A stretch of 64,000 nt of DNA from Kappaphycus alvarezii (taxonomy: Eukaryota > Rhodophyta > Florideophyceae > Gigartinales > Solieriaceae). The position numbers and the translations under genes are program-made. The stretch lies in assembly GCA_002205965.3 (NCBI GenBank), contig NADL03000611.1, positions 558,001 through 622,000 on the forward strand, in the 5' to 3' direction. Positions 11,648-23,577 of this stretch are shown here, piece by piece. The notes below the pieces were generated by a model that saw nothing but the letters and a program-made list of their open reading frames with translations, did no database searches and was not told the origin of the DNA. The first letter of the stretch is position 1. Each line of letters begins with the position of its first letter.

Positions 11648-11828
11648 GATGGGAATGGGAGAGGGATTTTTGGAAGAAGACAGATAGAGGCGTAGGTTTA
11701 GGGTAGTGAGGGTCGCTAGGTGACGCTACCTCCTGCAAGCTGCCCAGTCAACTCGGGTGCTACCTATATAACCGAAACCCGAGCGTTCTGTGGCTGAGAG
11801 TCGTCGGTACAGTAGTGTACTTACTGTA
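11647..11828 (-). repeat. 5' LTR (partial) of the Ty3/gypsy element
   Basis: It matches the left LTR over 182 of 184 positions in length, with substitutions at cgaaacc versus cgacacc and gcgttctg versus gcggtctg. Similarity stops abruptly at ttactgta, inside a GTACAGTAGTGTAC / GTACACTACTGTAC inverted motif. If the full LTR is 331 bp, the outer U3 part is missing here, perhaps through recombination at the TACAGTAC-type repeats. Confidence 0.7.
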
Positions 11829-12848
11829 CACTACTGTACTTGACCATAAAAAATAATTAAAAACTACGAGGTAAAACATAGAAAGTACAGTACGTTACCC
11901 TAAAATATCGTCATAGATAGTACTAGAAACGCATAAAAATCACCTTCCAGCCACTGTCATCAACAAAACTCACTGCAGTATTGCATCTGTTCAGTGTACA
12001 CAGTACACCCGCCAATACCCGTTCAGTATATCAACGACACGCAGTGCCAAGTAACGGGTACGCAGTCCCGTATCAATGGTACCCAGCACCAAACCAATGG
12101 GAATTAAATCCAACATCAATAGAGAAATCAATCATGTAAGTGGGCACTCAAGAAAGAGCCAATACGATTGTAGAGCTTAGGCGGTAAATATGAAAAACAT
12201 ACAAACGGAACAAATACAGCACAAACTCTTGAGCAAACAGTATGTGCTTCATGCGTTGAAAAGAAAACAGATACCTCGTAAGGCTTTGAGAATACAGAAA
12301 GTCAGAATACAATGTGCGTTTTCAGAAGTCACTCGTTTAAAAACGAATACATACAGTACTTTCGTATAACCACCGGAATATAGGCGACCACCAAATCAAA
12401 AACGCTAAAATGGGTAGCACACAGCACCACTGCGAAATATAAACCACCTTCACCACTCCTTCATCCAGATCAGCCTATATAACAGTCAAATAATCACCGC
12501 CTGCCACTCACGCCTCGCCACTCTGACGAATTGACACAACCAAGCCCCACCACCAGACCTCGTGATCACCACACCTAGCCACCAGCACACCTCTGCACCA
12601 CTACGCTTCGCTTCTACAACGCCTTCAAATCACCGAGACTCGCCACAACCACACCTCTGCACCACTAAGTCCTGAGACAACCAACCCTCGGCATTACTAA
12701 GCCTCTGTACCAAGACTCACCAATACTGCGCCTAAACATAGCCACACATCGCCACCACCACACCTCGCCATCACAGAGCCTCGCCATAACCAGGCCTAGC
12801 AACCATGCCTCGTCACCACCAAAATCGGCAGCAAAACCCTTCTAAAAC
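11829..12848. other. intergenic; C-rich degenerate repeats before transposase remnant
   Basis: No gene is seen. From about 12,420 the plus strand is C-rich with a loosely repeated CACCTCGCCAC-like unit that runs to just before the ATG at 12,849. It looks like the promoter and leader of the transposase gene that follows. TACAGTAC motifs occur near 11.88 and 12.0 kb. Confidence 0.5.
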
Positions 12849-14166
12849 ATGTCGGAAACGCAACCCCCTGGCACTCCCCCTGGCACTGCATTTCTGTCAC
12901 CTAAACAGTCTCCACGCAACATATTAGTAACCCATGACAACGCTGCGGTCTCCCTACGTCTTCTAGCTGACACAAAAATTTCGACAGAAAATGAAATTAG
13001 TCAATACAACTCGATATTGGACTTAGATGAGTCCGATTGTGATGCGGACTCCCCTTGTCCTATAATGGACACATTTTACGACGAGGGCGGAGTTGATGGC
13101 ATAAGTAGCATGATCAGCTTTACGCCGAATGAGTTCGGAACTCTATAGAATCACTGCCAAGAATTTATTACGCAGACCCATAACGTTGGGAGGGGTCTCA
13201 AGTCTAATGTTGCTGGCAAGGACGTTTTTTATGTTCCTAACTGTTCTAAAGCACAAAGATCGATGGAAATTTTTGACCAAGGTCTTTAATATGAAAGCAC
13301 CTGCTTTGAGAGACTAATGACAAAGTTTTTGATTTCAATTGCAGATTTCGCATACGAATCATTCGTTACAGAAGTAGGGAAGATGCATAGTATGAAAAGG
13401 CTTAAGAAATACCTTCAGGTGTTCGAAAATTTCCCGGAGGTTGGTTATTGTACTGAAGTAACCGTTCAGCAGTCCTTTCGGCCCAGCGGCAGTTTTAAGG
13501 AGGAAAAACGATATTTTAACGGTAAAAAAAATTTTATGGCCTAACAGTTGAGGTTTCAGTCCTACCGAACGGGCTTTGTATTGGGTCCAGCAACTACTAT
13601 CCGGGTTCGGTATCATACTTGTAAAATTTCAAAGAAGGCGCTTCTGGTATGAAAAGGAGCTGAATAAATTGCAGGAAGAGAGAGGCTAGGATGATTTAGG
13701 GTTACAATCCGGAATTTACCCGAATTCTTGGGGTGTTGTAGTCGATAAGAGCTACCAAGGGGCCCTAGAAATAATTCGTGCCATACATCCTAAGAAGAAG
13801 CCGCATCTCCGTGTACTATCCCTCAACGACGAACAGTATAGACGCAAAGTTAGCGGGGACCGCATTATTGTTGAAAATTATTTCGGCCACCTCTGTGGGC
13901 AGTGGGCATTACTTTCTCCAAAGTGGCGTTGAGCAGTATCACTTTATGACCCCTTCTTCAAGTTTTGTCTTTGTCTAACATTCTTACAAGTGAAGTGGTA
14001 TCCAGTCCGCGATCCTGACCGGGAGAAGTTTTGCAGGCTGAGGAACAGGCTGGTCAATATTGCTGATGACACCGCTGAGAGGTCCAGGCATATATTAGAG
14101 CGCTCTCTTGAGCGGCATCGTGCGCGGCTCAGTCGGCAATTCAGAAGACACCGGCATGGCATCTAA
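12849..14166 (+). pseudogene. decayed DDE_Tnp_4 transposase with N-terminal extension
   Basis: This is a broken transposase of a DDE_Tnp_4 family different from the one at 2.4 kb. The ATG at 12,849 opens a 99-codon Ser/Asp-rich N-terminal segment (SILDLDESDCDADS). Further segments in shifting frames give ISIADFAYESF, FPEVGYCTEVTVQQ with SFRPSGSFKEEKRYFNGK, then SVLPNGL-like and YPGSVSYL-like blocks. Next comes DKSYQGALEIIRAIHPKKKP (about 13,748-13,805), then a block containing GDRIIVENYFGHLCG (about 13,850-13,900), and lastly the tail PVRDPDREKFCRLRNRLVNI, stopping at 14,164-14,166. These blocks are in family order: Gly-rich region, catalytic D in DKGYQG-like form, then the RxxVENYFGRLC block with the catalytic E. 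At least five frame changes and several stops make it non-functional. Confidence 0.72.
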
Positions 14167-15566
14167 ACACATATTATTCTGTGTTTTAGACTATAAACGG
14201 AGGTAATGTCTTGTGCCAATGAGGATTTTGGAGCAGGATAAGAAAATGTAGTAGTTTATCCGTGCAATCGCAAAGGACGGCACAGGGGGGGAATTACATG
14301 GCAAAGTACTTAAGTAGATAAAAAAGAGGGGTGGGTGGAACAAGGCAAAGTAAATGGAAATAAAAAAGAAGAGTTTCGCCAAATGCCAGTTGCCCAATAC
14401 TGGGCCCGTCGATGGCCGGTCGTGTCTACGGACACCACTGGAGCCACTGTACCCAGCACACTCAGTACACTTGATTGTACAGTGAAGAGTGATGTGACTA
14501 CACTTCCATACTTCGCATCTTGAAGTAAGCGTACGGTAGTGAGACATCTATGGCGTGAATTACAGCAGTCTTAGGCAGAGTTTTCGAGCCGGGAAATTGG
14601 TGCACTCGTGTCAGCGGATGCACTGATCTCCTCTCCACTTCACCATTCGTTCCTTCTCAACGAACCCAACTGAACATCATTTTAAAAGACTCTACAGCTT
14701 ACCACTACAAGATGAATACACGCTAAAGAGGTATGAGGAGGCAATACAAATGCAGACGGGATCGCGTCACTGGAGAACAATTAATCAAATTGTTTGAACC
14801 GACATAACAATTAAGCCAAAAGCGTTGTACAATAATGTTACTGTGACCATGAAGTAAGTAGAATGAATGTCTGAATGACTTATCCAGCCTAGATAGGAGC
14901 CTGGAGCATTATTCCTTAGAAATTAATTAAGACAGTACTGTACAATGCCCTAGTAGAAACCTGTTTCACATTTCGAGATGAAATATGAAATCTGGAAGTC
15001 TGTGTATAGGCCACTAGGCTGCGACTGGCCTCTGACAAATGTCAATGACCCGTCGCTTATCATAACAAAAATAGCCGAAGAAATAAATGAAAAAGAAGAA
15101 AGTCCGCTTAGGGCCACCGGTGGTCCAGTGGTCCGCTAGGCCATCGCGCAATTTGCAGTCCAATTTTTCGTTCTGCGCCATGGCCCGTTCATAAAAGTAT
15201 TTGAAATTTAACATGGCAGCGAAGGTCCATGGCATAGCGACTGGCCAGTGCAAATTCCGGTAATTGCTGAAATTGAAGGTTTTTGTATTGCATTGTTAAC
15301 GGATAATGTACATTGATTATTTCTGCAAGGTTGCAGTTACTAGTTACATACCTGCAGAAATAGTAAGTCCTTTCAGGTTTAATTTGAATACATTAGTTCT
15401 TTTCAAAATTTTTTTTATAGGACAGAGTCTTTGAAAAAAGTCTTAAATGGAGAAAGAGGGGAACATGGAGCGTCTCGGGTGAAAAATAATAGACTAGAAA
15501 AGAACGTGTTTTATTGTTTTTTGCCATTTTACTGCGTCTCAAATATCTATCACGCTACATTATTCA
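14167..15566. other. intergenic, no gene recognised
   Basis: Only short frames without resemblance to known proteins are present. TACAGTAC motifs occur near 14.93 kb. Two copies of GCGACTGGCC near 15.02 and 15.24 kb lie in direct orientation and do not define an element. Confidence 0.45.
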
Positions 15567-16280
15567 CTAATGTATACAATGAAATACCTTTAAGAATGTC
15601 AAAAAACGCTTGTCCTCACCTTGGCGATGATTATGATCTAACAGGGTGACAAAACCATTACTGAATCCAGTGAAGACCAGCACCAAAACTCTTGATTTAG
15701 GGGAAGTCCCATAGAAACCACCATGATTTAATACATCACGCGGCTCCAACTGAAACCGGTCTCCAGCCACAACTAGTTGTCTTCCACTCATGAGAAGCAA
15801 GGCGTCCTCAGAACCCGATGTGAGATTCCGAAAAATGAAGTCGATAGCTTCAATCTTATTGTGCTTGATCATAGAGATTTCATTGATGATAATCACCGAT
15901 ATTTCCTCAAGATAATTATTACGCATCGCATTCCTACCTTACTTTGCCAAAAGTCGTTTTCCGTACCAGTCTCATGACGGAGGGGGGCCGAACAGAGAGT
16001 GAATCGTGCAACCACCAAGAGCCTTCGCAGCTTCATTACTATATGCAAAAGCTGCAACCCCATTGGTAGAATCTTGTATGGCGAGTTTCCTTTTTTTCAA
16101 AAAGTGTTTAAAAAGAAAATTCATTCTGGAACCAGCCCCTCCAAAGATTGCGAGGGTACGAGCAGAACGACACAAAGAGAGAATTTCCTTTTGCGTCGAA
16201 TCCAAATTAGATGTAGCTGTGAGACCCACGGGGTCAACATTTTCAACTCTGGGAACAACACCGACCATAAACTTCAACAC
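15567..16280 (-). pseudogene. decayed PIF1-type SF1 helicase core
   Basis: A single minus-strand frame, interrupted by in-frame stops near 15,965 and 15,930, carries the order of PIF1 helicase motifs. LDSTQKEILSLC is the Q-like region. AIFGGAGSRMNFLFKHFL holds a Walker A that should read GGAGSGKT. AAKALGGCTIHSLFG is motif Ia. ISVIIINEISMI is Walker B with the Asp changed to Asn. GRQLVVAGDRFQLEPRDVL is motif III, and NGFVTLLDHNHRQGEDKRF follows. Loss of the Walker A GKT and the Walker B Asp shows that the enzyme is dead. PIF1-like helicases are 5'-3' DNA helicases, found both as cellular enzymes and as parts of Helitrons and other elements. No Helitron Rep motif was seen upstream, so the origin is open. 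Confidence 0.72.
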
Positions 16281-18542
16281 AGTCCTGCTAAGTTGGCACC
16301 AAAGTTCTGCCTTAGCGAATCGCGAGTGATGTCAAGTTTAAATAGCAGCGAAGAATGAGTCCGACTTGGGAGCTTCAGAATTCCAAAGGGATGCAACCAT
16401 GTGAGTGTTCATGAACTCTACACAATGGAATTTATTGTTAATAAACTCCCGTCAAAATAAATTATGAAAAAAGTACAGTACATTGGAGTACTGCTCATTT
16501 TGGCGCCCGTCTGAGACTACCCTGATAACTGGGAACCCCATCCAATAACAATCACCGTTCACTGACTGGAAGTTCTGTTTATTCACTCTGCATAGCACTC
16601 GAGTCCCACAACAGTATGTCCGCATTAATACGTTTCACATCTGCTAGCTTCTTCGGACCGCAGCTAGTCCCAAAATGCCTCCCCGGAAACTTCAGCTGCT
16701 GAACGAGAGGATATCATACCATTAGGAGTGCATGTAATGTGCCTTTTTATCAAATCAATTGTACACGATAGCCTCAAATCGAATGCAAACAATGCACTTG
16801 ATAGAGTTGCCATAACAGTGGCTTTCGCGTAGCAACGTACAATAGATCGACTGGCTCCTCGAACAGAAAATCGGAGTAAATCGTCGTAGACATTCACCGC
16901 ACTACCTACGAAAATTCCAAACTGCCCTTTCAGCGTGTTATTGCATTTTGATCCCGTACCTCTAATACGACCTTTAAGGCTTTCAAATTATTAATCTGGG
17001 TCTCCGAAAATTGATCTCCATATATTTGAAAGACATTAAAAAACGGACAAGCACAGAGTTTTTCGGGACTTCTCCACCCCTTAAAAAGGCGATATCTGGA
17101 TACATGAACCCTATTCCTACATCTATCAACTCGTCACCAATCGATAGCAAAAAAGTGCATATCGCCATTGGCTCCGGAGAACACCCACTCTCCTTTGCAG
17201 ACGGGACGTTCCCTTTATACCCTTGCCCTCTTCAATTTCTTTCCCTGAGATATACTTGGAGTAGTAACCCACCCTTGCAGAACCTCTCCCAAATATTACA
17301 ACTTTCTCTCAACAGAACCCCTTTCTTTGACATTTCTGTGAGAAGTTTCCCGGTAGTTCCCATTCTTCCAAAGAGATGAATATGCATACAAAGAATTTCA
17401 AAGTTAACTTTCTTCGTGTATCTGTCTGGTTTGTCCACTTTCATGGAAATATCTCTGAGACCTGAAATCTATGAAAAAAATAGACTACCCGACGAAGATA
17501 CAGTACTGGTAATGACCATTCTTGATAGAGGAATCGTTCGGGTATGAGAAACTTGTGTGTAATTCCTTCGTTATATTTTACATCATTCAGTCGATGCCTG
17601 TTCGGAACTCTAACTCCTGTGGAGGCGCCCTCACTTTGTGGAAGAAAACCATTTTGACGGAATCATCACCCTGCCTAGGTCTCTTTTCACTCTCCAACTG
17701 AAGCAACTTACGAACACATACCTGAAGCTCCCTGTAACAGAAATTTTCATGCCTCCGCAGTAATATTCTACCGCCATGTGTTCGATGACCTAGCGCATCA
17801 GATAAGGTCGATATACAGTTTCCAACAATATACGCGGGTATCTCAAGAACTATTTGTCTAGTCGTGTCAGCAGGGGTAGATCTATCCAATCCATTGGATT
17901 CGATAGGCTCTACAGGTTGTACCTTTGTCCGGACTCTACGGCTTTTTTCTACGATTAGCCCTGATTTTACAGGCTGATCTCCTCCAAGAACTCTTCCTTC
18001 CAACGATGGAATATACAGTAGCGAAAGAGAGGGCGCTATGACCGCAGCTTGATCCTATGGTTGTCGCCTTTCGACTTTTCCTGCTTGTCCTAGAGAGCGT
18101 TACGCGGCTCCGATAGGGGACATAACCAATGCACCGCGATATCTGTGGACAAGAAGTTCATCAGCTTCACCACGTTTGGTCGGACGGCTTTCATTTTCTC
18201 GTACAGGTATTCTGTTTCTCAATGTTGCGGGCAGATCTTGAGACAAAAATGTTCAATAGCAGCACATGAGCTCAATGGTCCCCATAGATGGAAACTCTTT
18301 CTCCCATTGTCTTCTTTCCGTGTCTCCATCGCGCACAAAAGGATTGATACATTGCCTATATCATCTGTTGGGTTCACTTCGTCTTCAATGAAAGGTTCCA
18401 TGTGAATCATTGAAGACATGGCCGATAACAAGGAAGATGCTTTACTGTCCAACTTTTCTTCGTCTTCCCGGCGTCCCTGTAGAATCCAGGACATGCAATC
18501 AAGGGCTTCCTGCGCGAAAAAATAGCTATTTGATGAGGTCAA
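16281..18542 (-). pseudogene. decayed protein-coding segments upstream of the PIF1 core
   Basis: Several protein-like fragments on the minus strand lie upstream of the helicase core: 18,542-18,219 (DEEKLDSKASSLLSAM), continuing past an in-frame TGA into YLYEKMKAVRPNVVKLMNFL; 18,003-17,587; 17,444-17,232; 17,168-16,983; and 16,897-16,664. Most share the reading frame of the helicase core. I take them as the N-terminal part of the same large decayed gene, with stops and frame changes or lost introns between them. No domain could be named. Confidence 0.4.
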
Positions 18543-20175
18543 TTATGAACTCCCACACTTCTACGATATTTTACTGCATATAACCGTTCCATTACATATG
18601 CTACGATGGGTATTATTGAACTTCGACGTCAGTTTTACGGAAATATACCTGTCAGAACACATCCCACAATTGTTTTATCCGTTCAAAAGTTAGTTTCACT
18701 CGGCTGCCACTTTTAAACGGACCAATGAGGTACATTCTGCAATACTTCAAAAACATATGATATATGCAAGTTCCACGTTTCTCCAATTAACTGAGCTTTT
18801 GAAAGAAAAGTACGATTAAAATACATTTTGCAGGATATGACCTGCAAAATGAGGTATCAACAGACTTCGGATACTAAAGGACAGATTGATGCCGAGTAAA
18901 AGGGCGCCCAAGGACTCAACAGCTCCTCTCGAAATTCAAACACAGGATCAAAAGAACTTCGACTCTAAGCAGAGAAGCCACGGAAACCACCTCATCTAAC
19001 AGAAAGAATACGAATCGGCGGGATAATTTCTGCCTCTTTAGCACAAAGGCGTCTTTCTAACTCGTACAAGAGCAATATGAACTGACAAAAGAGGAGATGA
19101 GGTACATACCTAGAGTTCTGCGAAACAGTGTTCTTTTTACCGGCAATATTTCCATATTCAATGCTTCAAAAACCTTCAAAAATCAAATAACTGCTCGTTC
19201 TGTGGTCTTGTAATGAAAGGAAGCGAGTTTGTTGATGTTCGGATGAGAAAGTTGGATGATTAGTTAACTCTTGTGTATGACACCATACTGCGGAAAGGCG
19301 GGACGGAGTCAGTTATCCCAATGACTAGATAGTAAAAATTGAAGCCAGCAACTTCGTTAATGGGATAGCCTACATTTATGAGCAACAATAGCATGACGAA
19401 GGAATTCGAAAAAAGCCATTCAACATCATTCTCGTCGATGCCAGCACCGCTCTCCTAGAATTTTTTACATTTTTTCGCTGTGACTTTTAGATTAAAAATG
19501 CAGACTTTGTAAACCAAGGTGGCCCTACTACTCGAACAAGGTTTTTGAAGTCCACCGTACCCTGCCGCGCTCAAATCTTCCGTCATTTTGACGGACTGCG
19601 AGGGGTTGTGGTCTTCACAGTCTTGCGGGCTTGTCGTCAAGCTCGCTCGTCCAGAGTTCTCGCCGTTGTCGTCGACGTCTCTATCTGTAAGCCTATGTGC
19701 TTACAGCGGGAGTTTTTTAAACCTTCTGAATCCCCGGTTCAGGTGTTGGAGTTTTCTTCCGGTCCCTTTTTCGCTTGAGTGGGCAACCGGTTCAGCCATT
19801 GCCCGGAGTCGTCCGTCTAGCAGAACCCGAGGTCCTGTGTAGTTCGGACTTGTCTTCAAACAATAAAGCGTCATTCCTCCCCCTTGCAAGCCAGTAGGGA
19901 AATTTGAAGGTCTTGTGTATTTCAGCGAAGCAAACGAGCTAGCTCTGATATTGGATTATTCCTATGTTCATGTGATACAATATTAGTCATGTTAAGGGCC
20001 TCGTATGTGATTGGTGTGAAGGACAGCGATCAGTTGTGATTAAACGCATGGAAAGCGTCTCATTCCCGAGTAACTTCTTTGATGGCCCACCAAAGTGTAC
20101 GAATTGCTGAAAATATAGCCCACCGTCTCGTTGTTCAGCAACATCCGCAGCAGTGTTGGAGACAATTCCATCCCT
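18543..20175. other. intergenic between decayed minus-strand blocks
   Basis: No gene is recognised. The stretch includes one arm of the 200-bp inverted repeat at 19,598-19,798. The sequence left of 19.5 kb is AT-rich without structure that I can see. Confidence 0.4.
19598..19798 (+). repeat. 200-bp repeat, left arm of an inverted pair
   Basis: This stretch matches the reverse complement of 22,797-22,996 with many substitutions but the same order of blocks. These are a CGTCCRGAGTT-like segment, a GTTGTCGTCG segment, a CTGTAAG...GCTTACA segment and the ending GGTTCAGCC. The copies point toward each other across 3.0 kb. They could be terminal inverted repeats or solo LTRs of an older element. 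Confidence 0.6.
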
Positions 20176-21281
20176 TCAGTTGAGTTCCAGTTGCTTTTTA
20201 ATCGCTAGGCTTCTTTGTTGTGATCCACGAGTACCCCAGTCTACACAGCGTTTCAAAGTAGTCCCTGGAATAAGATCTGATAGCAAATTAGCAATGAAGT
20301 TTGAATTATACCATCCCAACAGTCCAGAAAAGGTTCTAGCACTCACTTCAACACCTATCAGAAGTCTTCGGAGAAGTAAATGAGCGGCAGCTGTACTCAA
20401 AGACATAATGAGAAATTTATGATCCCGGCCTTCTTAGTGAATATTGTAACCACAAGCCGCATTAGAACATTTGCATTACTCCATAAACATTCTGCAAGGA
20501 TCCTCAGTGCACATAAATATGCCTTGATATAACTTTAGAACTCCTTCATCTCGAGGGGAGCCGCATTCCCCGCAATCTTTTGGAGCCGAAAATTGAAACT
20601 TTTCATTCCATTGGGACATCACAACAGCTATGCGATCCTTTCGAATGGATTCACTGTAGTCTACAATGGATAAAGGCTTACTGGATATTGGTAGAATGAC
20701 TTCCATGGCATTACGGTCATAAACTATAGGATTAATGTGGGAGGTGCCTTATTCTGGAACCGATGGCTGGCCATCATAGTGACTACCGTGAATCAGTAAG
20801 TTGTTCACATCGAAAACGTGTTAGCACTGATTAGTCCTGTACAGATCAAAAAAAGCACATCTGAGGCGACCTGTTCTTGACAAACAACGCAATGGAATAA
20901 ATTGTAATCAAAGCCGCCATCATCTGAGCCCGACGATGAGGACAACTTTGCCATGATAGCTATCGTTCCTTTATGAGCATAACTAAACACGGGGAGGTCG
21001 GAAATGTACGAAACGAAACCAGCATCGAATCTATCTCGCTTCATTGCATTGAAAACAGCGCCTATAGTAGCTCCCTCGCATCCAAATACATTCCCGATCT
21101 TATTTAAAAAGGACTCCATGACAGATATGTGCTTGCAATATGGAAATTTAAATGAGTTCGCTTGAGCTCTTGCCCTACAATTTGTGCTTCCAATGCAGGT
21201 GCACCGGACATGACCATTGAAATCTATCCATGTAGTGGAAGTGTGCCTTTCTCGTGATTTCGCATAAATTTCTTGTGCCAT
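20176..21281 (-). pseudogene. cysteine-rich, zinc-binding-like coding remnant
   Basis: Three consecutive minus-strand frames look like parts of one protein. The first (21,281-20,805) holds GHVRCTCIGSTNC and then FPYCKHISVMESF, a CxC...C...CxH arrangement like a SWIM or transposase-associated Cys cluster. The second (20,706-20,476) holds CGECGSPRDEG and IFMCTEDPC, a likely second zinc site. The third (20,406-20,176) has no recognisable motif. They lie upstream of the PIF1 block on the same strand and between the inverted repeats at 19.6 and 22.8 kb. Which transposon family they belong to could not be decided; a KDZ-type Cys cluster is possible. In-frame breaks suggest a pseudogene, though short introns cannot be excluded. 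Confidence 0.4.
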
Positions 21282-22796
21282 GGATGGCCTTGTTGATGCC
21301 GAAAAACGGGGAGTTACAAAAAGAAAGGGACACTTGACAATCTACAGACCTCTCACGTCGTCCTTTGAGTAAGTAGGACACATTTCAGCGAAACTAAATA
21401 CCGTCTTACGTGCAGCATTTGACTCACCATTTAAGATACCGTTCATGTTCGGTATTTTCTTAATATCGCAATGTTCCAATGACTTTGCCCCTCGGCTAAA
21501 AGGGCAGTCATATGCTGTGTCACTGACGATCGAAATTTAGATGGATAACACATGCGAATCTCATCCTTTTCTACCTTTTTTGTCCTCCAAATGAAAAGTC
21601 CGATCCCTGTCGTAATGAATTGTCGAAAGAGGCTCATGGTTATCGTTCCATCTAAGATTTGTATAAATGACTTCATGCAGAGGATTATCGGGTGCAACAC
21701 CCTCGTTTTCTTCATCATGATGATCAATGACCACTTCTTCATCTTCAAAATGAACTCATTCCGCACATCTACCTACCTCATCTGGCATTCATATAGTTTT
21801 CAAGTCGTCATTTTAATTGACGAATTGGCTTCCTAGTATGCACGAAGTATTGCTTGTTCCCTATGGAGTACAACTTGCAGAACCAGTCGCAGTGCTAATT
21901 TCGAACTCTTGTATTACTTCAAAAACCGATTACGTGTCTTCATCGTTGACGTACTTCATAGTTCATGAGGTAGAAAGAGTACTTTCGAGTTTGTTTATGT
22001 CCCAGTAAACCAGAAAGTTATATAGCATGCGGTGAAGAATGGTGTCTTTTCGTAATTCAGATACCGACCAGGTATCGTAGGACGCAGCCGGATGGTATCG
22101 GTTTGTGTCCAAAAATATTTCATTGCTACGGTACAAATGAAGCGGTACAAGTGAAGTCGAAGGTTAAATTACACAGTATTCTTACTCGACAATATCAAGG
22201 AGGCGAGAGTGGCCTGCGTTCGTGTTAAAACCAATTTCTGGAGCCGTAGGGCAGTCGGATAACTGTCGGGTTTAATTGCAGTGGTTGCGCATTAATGTAT
22301 GCGGTCCACATCAGGGATTTCAATTTTTCGGTAGCAGTGAAATAGCAGTAGATTGTCCACCAGAACGAACACTAACAGTGCAGTATCTATTTGTGGGACA
22401 CGGCAATATGATTCGCGGTAAAGGAACATAATTTTCGAATCAAATAATTGGTATTTTGGAAAAAAAGCTCACCTCGAAGCCAGTCACCTGTTTTCAGTAG
22501 CCCAAATCTCAACCACAAGCCAACCCGAGGGCACCAAACTTGGTCACCACATTTAGAGTAGAGTTGCGTATGGGCGACTGGAAAAATCAGACTGAAAGTA
22601 GCTAGTAGGACAGAAATGACACGTTTTTTGGATTCAGAACCTTTTACCCGGAAAAAACTAATTCAAAACAACCCATCCGAAAAATACAATAAATAAATAT
22701 TACAATACAGAGGGGGGTGATCTTTTAATGTGTTCAAAAACCTGAACCGTACAGGTAGTGGTTACACTAGAAGACTAAGAACATCTCCAGACGACG
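21282..22796. other. intergenic, no gene recognised
   Basis: Only short frames are present, none family-like. No repeat structure was noticed apart from the arm that begins at 22,797. Confidence 0.4.
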
Positions 22797-22996
22797 GCTG
22801 AACCATCAACCACTCCAAAAAGGACAACGGGGGGACTAGAAGAAAATTCCACCATCTAAATACGGGATCCAGACAGCTTGAAAAACTTCTATTGTAAGCA
22901 TTACAACTTACAGACGACGACAACCAAGACGAAGAAAACTCCGGACGAACGAACTTGCCGACGGACTGACAGGGCTGCGCAGACCACGTTCCTTCG
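22797..22996 (-). repeat. 200-bp repeat, right arm of an inverted pair
   Basis: This is the reverse-complement partner of 19,598-19,798. The plus strand begins GGCTGAACCATCAACC, the complement of the end of the left arm. Frames of 80-170 codons on the minus strand here and just to the right are probably incidental. Confidence 0.6.
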
Positions 22997-23577
22997 GAGA
23001 CTGTAACAAAGACAGTAGGTTGAAAAGGGATAGGAAACAGTGAACTTTGAAAACCCTGTTCGAGTGGAAGAGCCGTCCTTACACGTCTTTTCCAGGTCGC
23101 CCCACGTGCGCGGGGGGCGCGGGACGACAATCCACTCCAAATAACCATCAGCAACAATGGTGCAGCAAGAAATATTGAGTCGTGGTTGTTCCGTCGCCAG
23201 GACATTCGAGCGGACATAGATCCGGCTCCTGCGCCAAGTTCAGTGCGGGCGCCGAGAAGAGCGAGAACGAAACTTGAGGAGGTCACTAAGATAGGGAGGA
23301 CGGTGGGGACCGGGGAAGGATCCAGTACAGAAGACGACTCAATTCACAATAGTAATTTGGTCCCTTTCCTATCTCATCTCCCTATATGCATATATTCATG
23401 ATGCTCGCGGACAGCAGTAGCGAGTAAAACTTTTTTGCACTATTTAAAATTTCTAACAAATTACGGGCCATCGAGAAAAACAGCGAATACACGCTGGAAG
23501 TGGCCTGTCCCAGAAACAGCTTCATGACTGTTAGCGCCCACCTGTACTTGATTTAACGGCCATAGATGTTATGTGGC
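22997..23577. other. intergenic, moderately GC-rich
   Basis: The GC content is raised at 23.0-23.35 kb. A minus-strand frame crosses it (Arg/Ala-rich), but nothing recognisable is encoded. The section from 23.35 to 23.58 kb is featureless. Confidence 0.35.

Larger units (their letters stand above)
6259..11828 (-). mobile_element. Ty3/gypsy LTR retrotransposon
   Basis: This retroelement is transcribed on the minus strand with the order gag, protease, reverse transcriptase, RNase H, integrase, which is the Ty3/gypsy order. It has a 3' LTR at the left and a partial 5' LTR at the right. The shared LTR segment (6259-6442 and 11647-11828) differs by only two substitutions and two single-base length differences in G runs, which points to recent insertion. 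The minus-strand LTR ends CCCATCA and is followed directly by TGG, a normal tRNA primer-binding start. The coding part is broken by TAG codons at 9977-9979, 9285-9287 and 9108-9110 and by frame changes near 9700 and 8090. No clear target-site duplication is visible, because the 5' LTR seems truncated on its outer side. Confidence 0.88.

Noticed and set aside
15014..15253. possible MITE suggested by GCGACTGGCC near both ends
   Set aside because: The two copies are in direct, not inverted, orientation and no further similarity surrounds them.
22762..23286. 174-codon minus-strand frame as a gene
   Set aside because: Most of it lies in the 200-bp inverted repeat arm and the similarity between arms is at DNA level only, without frame conservation.
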